DNA from: Leptospira borgpetersenii serovar Javanica
GTDB lineage: Bacteria; Spirochaetota; Leptospiria; Leptospirales; Leptospiraceae
Reading direction: 5' to 3'
Length of the DNA: 15,000 nt
NCBI RefSeq assembly: GCF_003046425.1
Contig: NZ_QAJG01000010.1
Coordinates: 130,001 to 145,000 of the forward strand
Under the pieces are notes generated by a model, which was not told where the DNA came from, did no database searches, and worked only from the letters and a program-made list of their open reading frames with translations. The translations under genes were made by a program, and so were the position numbers. Below, in pieces: positions 1-15,000 of the stretch (the stretch's first letter is position 1; every line of letters begins with the position of its first letter).

Positions 1-2355
<2,355 letters not shown>

Positions 2356-2429
2356 ACTTGTAGGAAGATTTAGGAGAATCTCCAATCATGCAAGGAAAAA
2401 TGGATTAAAAGAATTGCATCTGGAATTGA

Positions 2430-4113
<1,684 letters not shown>

Positions 4114-4178
4114 GACTTTTTCTTGTTTTTGAATTCCCTCGGGTAATAGTCTAAAAAAATATAGGATTCAATTCATCC

Positions 4179-4184
4179 TAGGAG
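4179..4184 (+). promoter_or_regulatory. Shine-Dalgarno site for dapF GTG start
   Basis: TAGGAG lies five bases upstream of the GTG at 4190. It is one of the strongest ribosome sites in the window and fixes the non-ATG start of dapF. Confidence 0.75.
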
Positions 4185-4189
4185 TTCTT

Positions 4190-5035
<846 letters not shown>

Positions 5036-5041
5036 AATTTT

Positions 5042-5746
<705 letters not shown>

Positions 5747-5780
5747 GTATGTTCCCTCGTTTAGGATAAGGGAAGTTATT

Positions 5781-6083
<303 letters not shown>

Positions 6084-6093
6084 TATTTATGTA

Positions 6094-6130
<37 letters not shown>

Positions 6131-6131
6131 A

Positions 6132-6162
<31 letters not shown>

Positions 6163-6180
6163 GGATTCTAAAAAATGCGT

Positions 6181-6209
6181 TTGAAATAACGTAAATCAAA
6201 TTTTATGAA
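6181..6209 (+). promoter_or_regulatory. Candidate sigma-70 promoter upstream of small ORF
   Basis: TTGAAA (6181-6186) and TATGAA (6204-6209) are 17 bases apart, matching five and four of six consensus positions. They lie about 45 bases before the ATG at 6255. In AT-rich DNA such matches arise by chance, so this is suggestive only. Confidence 0.3.
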
Positions 6210-6254
6210 AAAATAATTTAGAGTTAAGTTTTCTTTTTTATAGGACTTCTGAAG

Positions 6255-6458
6255 ATGGTTCATCTGAAATCCGAAAGTATTTTCATGGAGAATGTAGAAG
6301 ACCAATTCCTAAAACGACATAATCTAAAAATTGAGGAAGCAGGACCAAGTGAAAACGCGAAAAAGAGTGAAAGAGGCAGAATCTTAAGGTTTCCTAAAAG
6401 AAGTATCTGGAATACTGAAAAAATGCGAAAACTTTGTGAAATGTTATTTTTTCAGTGA
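6255..6458 (+). CDS. Small basic hypothetical ORF (doubtful)
   Basis: This is a 67-codon ORF starting MVHLKSESIFMENVEDQF. The product is charged, rich in Lys, Arg and Glu, with no membrane segment and no motif I recognise. Support is circumstantial: AGGA lies nine bases before the ATG, a promoter-like sequence lies upstream, and the ORF fills an otherwise empty 520-base gap between the divergently oriented neighbours at 6065 and 6597. There is no homology evidence, and chance ORFs of this size occur elsewhere in the window. Confidence 0.3.
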   Translation: MVHLKSESIFMENVEDQFLKRHNLKIEEAGPSENAKKSERGRILRFPKRSIWNTEKMRKLCEMLFFQ

Positions 6459-6515
6459 ATGTTTGCTTGAACGTATTTAAAAAATCTGTCTTTTTTTAAA
6501 AATATAAGAAATACC

Positions 6516-6545
6516 TTCATACTTTTTTAATAGTTGGTATATGAT
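6516..6545 (+). promoter_or_regulatory. Candidate promoter of the STAS gene
   Basis: TTCATA (6516-6521) and TATGAT (6540-6545) are separated by 18 bases. The -10 element lies about 50 bases before the STAS start. It matches four and five of six consensus positions. No operator-like repeat is evident. Confidence 0.4.
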
Positions 6546-6596
6546 CTTTTTAAAAGAATAGCGGTGATTTTGGAGTATTGATGGAAAGTGAAAGAG

Positions 6597-6944
<348 letters not shown>

Positions 6945-6966
6945 GAGTTTGTTTTAAAACTTCAAA

Positions 6967-6986
6967 AGTGTAGGAACTCCTACACT
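6967..6986. repeat. Short palindromic hairpin, possible bidirectional terminator or interspersed repeat
   Basis: AGTGTAGGA (6967-6975) and TCCTACACT (6978-6986) form a perfect 9-bp stem with a two-base centre. It stands in the 105-base gap between two convergent genes, 22 bases after the STAS stop. On the minus strand the stem is followed by TTTTGAAGTTTT. From memory, the core TGTAGGAACTCCTACA is a common intergenic palindrome in leptospiral genomes; this is not checked here. Confidence 0.55.
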
Positions 6987-7049
6987 CCGGAGGACCGATG
7001 ACGGTATCGCGGCGATGTGGTTTCCACAAAAGACAGTTTTGGGCAAACC

Positions 7050-7631
<582 letters not shown>

Positions 7632-7721
7632 AATACTTTTCGAATCTTTTAAATCCAACGAATTGTATTTAAAAAATAGAAACTTGTATTTCCGATAAGA
7701 AAAGTAAAAAACGACCTCGGA

Positions 7722-8264
7722 TTAAAAAAGTTTTTTTAATTGATTGAGATACTCGTTTCGATCCGAATCCGTTTCGGAAGGGGCCCAAGGTGCAAAATCC
7801 TTGTCTGTAGTGGGATCGTAAGGTCCCGATTTTCCTTCAAAACAAATTGCATTTTCAGAAATGCAAACGAGAGTATGATATACTCCGGGTGCGATATCAA
7901 TTCCATATACTGGACCGTCGGAATTTAGATAATGTGTTTCTTGAATCGAGCCGTCTTCATGAAAGAGTATAAATCCTAAACTTCCTTTGAGCACCAGAAA
8001 TGTTTCCGGCTTAGGGGGAGATTTATGTCTATGTGCCTGGATGTATGTATCTCGAGTGAGAACGTTTAGAAATCTTTGATAAACTTCTGAAAGTTCATGA
8101 AAATTATGGTTGGCTCTTTTACGAGGGGAGGCATTCGCCTTCTGCAATACCTCCAAAAAAAGAGAATCCGTAAGGAGTTGTTTGTGCGGTTTGGAAGAGT
8201 TCAAATCTAGATTCACAATACTCAATAAGATATGACTTACAGGCTGTGCAAGTATTTCCCGCAT
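7722..8264 (-). CDS. WbuC-family cupin metalloprotein
   Basis: The frame from ATG 8264 gives 180 residues. Residues 45-56 (ASPRKRANHNFH), the cupin metal motif YIQAHRHKSPPKPETF (H78, H80, E87), the second-half motif IAPGVYHTLV (H130) and the ending GPYDPTTDKDFAPWAP are the WbuC-family pattern. The family has a predicted metal-binding beta-barrel; a clear enzymatic role is not established. The family core starts near residue 33, so the first 30 residues are probably not translated or not conserved; GTG (residue 17) or TTG (residue 21, 8204) are alternative starts. Even the shortest option overlaps the end of the upstream ferredoxin gene in another frame. The end of the gene contains a 20-base A/T palindrome (7721-7740) that could help termination. 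Confidence 0.85.
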   Translation of the reverse strand: MREILAQPVSHILLSIVNLDLNSSKPHKQLLTDSLFLEVLQKANASPRKRANHNFHELSEVYQRFLNVLTRDTYIQAHRHKSPPKPETFLVLKGSLGFILFHEDGSIQETHYLNSDGPVYGIDIAPGVYHTLVCISENAICFEGKSGPYDPTTDKDFAPWAPSETDSDRNEYLNQLKKLF

Positions 8265-8361
8265 TTACTCTTTCTATGATTTCTTGATAATTTACACCTT
8301 CAAGCTTTGCGGTTTCTACAATAGTTTCAAAGGTTACTTGTGCGCAGTGACATTTATCCAT
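8119..8361 (-). CDS. BFD-type (2Fe-2S)-binding protein
   Basis: The 80-residue product has the bacterioferritin-associated-ferredoxin cysteine pattern: C4 and C6 (KCHC) and C38 and C41 (NTCTAC), with the helix-turn between them (TFETIVETAKLEGVNYQEII). BFD domains bind one [2Fe-2S] cluster; stand-alone Bfd releases iron from bacterioferritin, and others serve in nitrite reductase or NifU-like proteins. The residues after about 52 (FELFQTAQTT to the end) go beyond the usual 60-65-residue domain and overlap the cupin gene. The ATG at 8361 has AGG seven bases upstream. A TTGACA box and a Fur-like palindrome lie 44-65 bases upstream, consistent with iron control. Partner ferritin or oxidoreductase is not in the window. 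Confidence 0.8.
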   Translation of the reverse strand: MDKCHCAQVTFETIVETAKLEGVNYQEIIERVNAGNTCTACKSYLIEYCESRFELFQTAQTTPYGFSFFGGIAEGECLPS

Positions 8362-8395
8362 TTTTAAACCTAGCTCTTAAATCAGGGTCCTCATG

Positions 8396-8429
<34 letters not shown>

Positions 8430-8713
8430 GTACACTGGTTTTTTTAAATTTTTAGAAAAGATTCGAGATTCTATGGTCTCTTTATTGTGACATAGTTTGA
8501 ATAAGATTTTTAGTCGATTTTGAAGGAAAAAGGCCTGTTTTTTGCCGTTTAGAACGATTTTCAACAGAGTGGTAAGAAAGAAATTTAAAGACTAAATGGA
8601 GTTTTCACAAAACAGATTTCAAAGTGGATTTTAATTTTGACCCCAATAGATTCATTCGTATGGTTCTTGGACATAAGACAGTTCGAAAAAGTGATATTCT
8701 TGAATCGACAGAG

Positions 8714-8789
8714 TCAAGGAAGGCCGGTGGAGGAAACGAAAGCATTTTCGTTCCCGATGGGTCCCTCGATGGATTGATCGCTTCCTTGA
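8714..8789. repeat. Nested inverted repeats (76 bases)
   Basis: The outer arms TCAAGGAAG (8714-8722) and CTTCCTTGA (8781-8789) are a perfect 9-bp pair. Inside them GGAAACGAAA (8732-8741) pairs with TTTCGTTCC (8746-8754), with one bulged A and a short loop. This gives a two-storey stem typical of a structured RNA or a folded repeat unit. Confidence 0.45.
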
Positions 8790-8930
8790 ACTTGAGGTAT
8801 GGTGCTCTTTCCCCACAATCACTAGGATTCTTTTGTCGGAATTCCAACAATCCTTCGTGAAACAGGCTCGGCCTCACCCGCGTTTGGCGGAAAACTAAAA
8901 CCGCATTGTTCCCTAAGGATTGCAAAGCGA

Positions 8931-9057
<127 letters not shown>

Positions 9058-9187
9058 ACTCGAACTTGTGGACCTCTGGATCGCTATTTTCCAACTTCGT
9101 TGCAAGCTACTCTTAACGTGAGACTCACTCTTTATAAATCTTTCATCTTAAGTTTCGCTAAAAGTCTTCGAGCAATTCAACTTGCAG

Positions 9188-9235
9188 AGCGACCCATAGG
9201 AAGCGTTACAAAAGTCACTGACTTTTATGGTCGCT
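9188..9235. repeat. Long imperfect hairpin
   Basis: The outer arms AGCGACCCATA (9188-9198) and TATGGTCGCT (9226-9235) pair apart from one bulged base. A second stem, AAAAGTCA (9210-9217) with TGACTTTT (9219-9226), is a perfect palindrome around a single C. It has no T-run and lies about 135 bases from the 3' end of the minus-strand tRNA-Arg gene. Confidence 0.45.
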
Positions 9236-9366
9236 CGGTAGTGTTCCGCTGGTTACAACAATCTCCTTCTACGGAACGGCGTTCAGGAGTCGTTGCACTT
9301 TGTTTTTTTATTCGCCCGAACTTTCTTATATTGAATTCACATTACTTATGAGATTTAAAAAAGAAA

Positions 9367-10258
<892 letters not shown>

Positions 10259-10301
10259 AGGGGTGAGAATTCCAGTCATCGAATAAAATGAAAGCAAAAT
10301 C

Positions 10302-10391
<90 letters not shown>

Positions 10392-10393
10392 GC

Positions 10394-10525
<132 letters not shown>

Positions 10526-10576
10526 GGTGAATTGTTGTTTGCGCTTGGGGATTCCTGAAAACAACTACTAAAAGAG

Positions 10577-11830
<1,254 letters not shown>

Positions 11831-11861
11831 ACAAAAGGCGTCTCTTCCGGGTTTGAAAATC

Positions 11862-11888
11862 GTGGGTTAGATACAAAGTATTTCCCAC
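11862..11888 (+). terminator. Weak hairpin after the RNA methyltransferase gene
   Basis: GTGGG (11862-11866) pairs with CCCAC (11884-11888), and an inner ATAC pairs with GTAT around an AAA loop. It begins 32 bases after the stop. A T-rich stretch follows only about 25 bases later, so this is a poor intrinsic terminator. Confidence 0.3.
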
Positions 11889-12257
11889 AAACAAGAAAAC
11901 CAATTTTAATCTTTTTATTATCACTTCTTTATCTTTGTAAATTGACTTTGCTTCCTTTCGTTTTTTCGGGATGATTTGTTTCCAATAAGTAGAGTTTTTA
12001 AAAAATTAATTCTCCATCCGTTTCTGTTTTATGAAAACGGCCGATCGAAGCGGTTTTTTGATCTGAACTATGTAATTTTTCAACAACTTTAATATGTGAA
12101 TCTTCAATGAAATAACGCTTTCGATTGAATTTATTTGATGATCAAGGTGGTTGACGGAATATGCATTTGTTCTTAAAAATAAGTATATTAAAATATTAAC
12201 ATTCATTATGTTGTTGTATTATTTTTACAAATTAAAATATTATAAAAAAGATTCAAA
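11889..12257. other. AT-rich intergenic region
   Basis: No supported gene. A 66-codon minus-strand ORF at 12006-12206 is low-complexity and has no ribosome site. The AT content rises sharply after about 12100, marking the entry into the accessory segment. Confidence 0.6.
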
Positions 12258-13812
12258 GTGAAATCAAGGAGAGCTGCTTATTTACTTTGGGCAGAGGGCT
12301 TTTGGGGACGGTTTGGGTTGCATCGATTTTATATATGTAAAGTTGGAACAGAATCTTTGGATATTTACCGGCGGACTATATGGATTCGGTTTATTTTCGT
12401 TGGGCAGCCGGGTAGATGCTGTCAATACAACAAAAGAATTAAAAGAAATTCAAACTACAGCTCTGGCAAACATTTCTAACAGAAATATGCAATCAAATTG
12501 GGAACCTCTTGTATCCACATTTTTTGCTCTTGCAATCTTGTTCATTCTATTTTGTTTCCCGTTTCTATTATATTTTTGTTATAAAAAATATAACAATACA
12601 ATAAACTATATAACAAGTATAAAGACGTTATTGATCTAGAAAAGCATGAGTCAGATATCGTAAAAGAATCAAGTGATTTAGTTTATGAAAGAAATGGCCA
12701 ATTGAATGAAATTCAACTTCAGATAGACCGGGTAAAAACGGACTATTCGAAAAAAAACAGTTATCAGAGAGCCTAATTCATGAAGTTGCAATTTTTGAAA
12801 ATAAGTCTGAAGTTATAAATCACGGACTGTATGAACCTCATTTCGATTTCGATACTTCGGAACAATATAAGGAAGCTCTTTTATCCGTAAGAGAGTCTTG
12901 TAAAGAAATGATTAGATTAGGAATAGCAGTTTCCACCTCAATTGCTTGGACACTAAACGGAAGTCTTGCGGAAGGGAAAAAACAGACAAAACACATATTA
13001 AATTAATGCTACGTGCGTTTAACGGTGAGTGTGAGGCAATGATAGCTGATGTGCGTTGGAATAATATTTTAAAAATGGAAGAACGATTAACCAAGGTTCA
13101 TGATGCGATAAATAAGTTAGGGGAAACACATTGGATAGAAATTACAAACGATTACTATAGATTAAAATTAGAAGAATTACGACTTACCCATGAATATCAA
13201 GATAAAATCCATCAGGAAAGACAGGAGCAAATTCGAGAAGAAGAAAAAGTTCAGAAGGAAATTGAAAAAGCTTTAAAAGAATCAGAAGACGAAGAGAGAC
13301 TTTATATTAAAGCTTTAGAACAGGCAAAAAAAGAATTGGAAAATGCACAAAGAGCAAAACAAAAAGCTTTGTCCTTGGCCCAACAAACGAAAGTGGGGCA
13401 TATATATGTAATATTTAATATAGGTTCGTTCGGCGAAAGCGTTTTTAAGGTAGGAATGACAAGGCGATTAGACCCTATGGACCGAGTGAAAGAATTAAGT
13501 GATGCCTCTGTTCCATTTGAATTTGACGTGTATGCAATTGTTTATTCCGAAAATGCATCCGAATTTGAAAAGTTACTCCATAAGGACTTTGAACATAAAC
13601 GGATGAACCTTGTAAATAGCAGGAAGGAATTTTTTGAAATTACCTTGGATGAGATAGAGCAAATTGTAAAAAAGCATAATGGCAATGTACAATTTACAAA
13701 AGCAGCTGAAGCAAGGGAATATCGAGAGTCTATGAAAATTAAATTAAATCGTCAAAATACGAATGTTCTTACGGCGCCTAATATTTTGGATGCCATGCCG
13801 CAAAGTATATAG
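12258..13812 (+). pseudogene. Frameshifted gene for a TM2 - coiled-coil - DUF4041 - GIY-YIG (Mug113/T5orf172) protein
   Basis: Joining four reading frames gives one continuous protein of about 515 residues. (1) From GTG 12258: MKSRRAAYLLWAEGFWGRFG and LHRFYICKVGT, the start of a TM2 domain. (2) From about 12347: LWIFTGGLYGFGLFSLGSRV completes the TM2 domain, followed by a second hydrophobic helix (ALAILFILFCFPFLLYFCYK). (3) From about 12594: KLYNKYKDVIDLEKHESDIV, a coiled coil. (4) After the A8 run at 12750-12757: SEVINHGLYEPHFDFDTSEQ and TSIAWTLNGSLAEG, the DUF4041 domain. (5) After the A6 run near 12977-12982: THIKLMLRAFNGECEAM, a long coiled coil, then the GIY-YIG-like domain (GHIYVIFNIGSFGESVFKVG, MTRRLDPMDRVKEL, ending NSRKEFFEI, about 13396-13650). 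DUF4041/T5orf172 proteins are known from phages and mobile DNA, but their function is not settled. Four indels argue for decay; two are in homopolymers and could be sequencing errors. No ribosome site precedes the GTG. The C-terminal part could in principle be re-initiated at ATG 13006. Confidence 0.8.
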
Positions 13813-13863
13813 AAACAGTAAAATTTATTCTGGAGAACGTCAGCTGAATTGTGTAAGTAACTC

Positions 13864-14298
13864 GTGAATTATCGTAAATTAACAATGGTAAAAAGCGATA
13901 TGAGCAAACCTAAAAATCGATTGAAAGAACTACTCTACGAGTTAATCGAAGAAAGTCCCTCCAGATATGATCGGAAACGATTTTATGGTTTTTTCGAATG
14001 CACAAGTTCCACTTTGTATGATTCAAAGGCGATATACACCACGAATGCCATCAAATCTATAAATATGGGTTTGAGAAAAATTATTAAAAATCGGGGATCA
14101 TTCCCTACGGATGAAGCCGCAATCAAACTTCTCTATTTAGCTTTAGATAATATGTCTAAAAAATGGACGCCGCCGATTCAAGATTGGGATGGCGAGCGAT
14201 CCTTAGAGAGCCATAACCTTACCCACAAATACTTGGATCTGAAGATAAATCTGTCGGAATTACTACAAATCCTCTGTGAAACTTACGCCCCACCCTGA
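13864..14298 (+). pseudogene. IS256-family (mutator-type) transposase, C-terminal remnant
   Basis: In this 144-codon frame, residues 55-108 (14026-14187) match the C-terminal part of IS256-family transposases: [36 protein letters not shown] and [10 protein letters not shown]. The catalytic DDE residues would lie upstream; the first two Asp and the rest of the roughly 400-residue protein are absent. The first 50 residues ([20 protein letters not shown] and following) are not transposase sequence that I recognise, so the frame is a chance fusion or a chimaera with other DNA. The residues after DW ([20 protein letters not shown]) diverge from the family ending. The start is undefined: GTG 13864, ATG 13885 and ATG 13900 are possible and none has a good ribosome site. 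It is a relic, not an active element; no terminal inverted repeats could be paired. Confidence 0.75.
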
Positions 14299-14308
14299 TT
14301 TTGGGTGG
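14290..14308. repeat. Hairpin at the end of the transposase remnant
   Basis: CCACCC (14290-14295) and GGGTGG (14303-14308) form a 6-bp G/C stem around TGATTTT, with the TGA stop in the loop. It directly precedes repeat copy B and could be part of that repeat unit or of an old IS end. Confidence 0.45.
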
Positions 14309-14316
14309 AGGGGAGA

Positions 14317-14433
14317 GGCGGTGGGAAGACTCGGGAGGTTTTCTTTACCACAAAATCATACTTCTTGCAAGTAAAAAGCCTCATTCTTGTCGGAACACTT
14401 GAAAAATATCAGTTTTTGATCCTTATGATCCCA
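14317..14433. repeat. Dispersed repeat, copy B
   Basis: It is a direct, diverged copy of 8931-9057 in the same orientation (see copy A for shared blocks). It starts 18 bases after the transposase remnant stop, whereas copy A follows no recognisable transposase, so the association with IS256 may be accidental. Confidence 0.65.

Positions 14434-15000
<567 letters not shown>

Noticed and set aside
8605..8925. Minus-strand ORF of 106 codons and plus-strand ORF 8624-8860 of 78 codons in the same DNA
   Set aside because: They overlap almost completely on opposite strands, have no ribosome sites or recognisable motifs, and the DNA is dominated by inverted repeats.
12006..12206. 66-codon minus-strand ORF in AT-rich DNA
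   Set aside because: Low complexity, no ribosome site, no neighbours on that strand.
12750..12760. Programmed frameshifting at the A8 run as an explanation for the broken DUF4041 gene
   Set aside because: Four separate frame changes would be needed, two not at slippery runs, and no stimulatory hairpin is evident; decay is simpler.

Overview
The window looks like chromosome of a pathogenic-clade Leptospira (spirochaete). Base composition is AT-rich (about one third G+C by eye), coding is dense on both strands, several proteins read like familiar leptospiral ones, and repeated intergenic elements are present. Genus assignment is by recognition, not by a database search.

Region 1-6065 is ordinary metabolic chromosome. 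A partial membrane-protein gene (1-721, GTG start) is translationally coupled to an FAD-dependent oxidoreductase with a Tat-like N-terminus. Then come a HAD hydrolase, a convergent zinc-ribbon SAM methyltransferase, dapF (diaminopimelate epimerase, lysine and peptidoglycan precursor), a convergent PlsC-type acyltransferase and a small hypothetical gene. dapF and the acyltransferase end in the two arms of one palindrome.

Region 6066-8430 is regulatory and redox-related. A STAS protein (plus strand) faces a GHKL ATPase/kinase-like protein (minus strand), which together suggest a partner-switching pair. They are followed by a WbuC-type cupin gene overlapping, out of frame, a BFD-type [2Fe-2S] ferredoxin gene. 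The latter has a TTGACA box and a Fur-like palindrome upstream.

Region 8430-9370 has no convincing gene but holds nested inverted repeats, a long hairpin and one copy of a diverged repeat whose second copy is at 14317-14433.

Region 9371-11830 holds three tRNA genes and two overlapping small membrane-protein genes, all on the minus strand in the order Ser(UGA), Ser(GCU), membrane A, membrane B, Arg(ACG), with gaps so short that one mixed tRNA/mRNA transcript is likely. Divergent from it is a TrmA/RlmD-type RNA methyltransferase.

Region 11831-15000 is accessory and decayed. A gene at 12258-13812 that would encode TM2 domain, membrane helix, coiled coil, DUF4041 and a GIY-YIG (Mug113/T5orf172) nuclease is broken by four frameshifts. 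Next is a C-terminal remnant of an IS256-family transposase, then the second repeat copy and AT-rich DNA with no clear gene.
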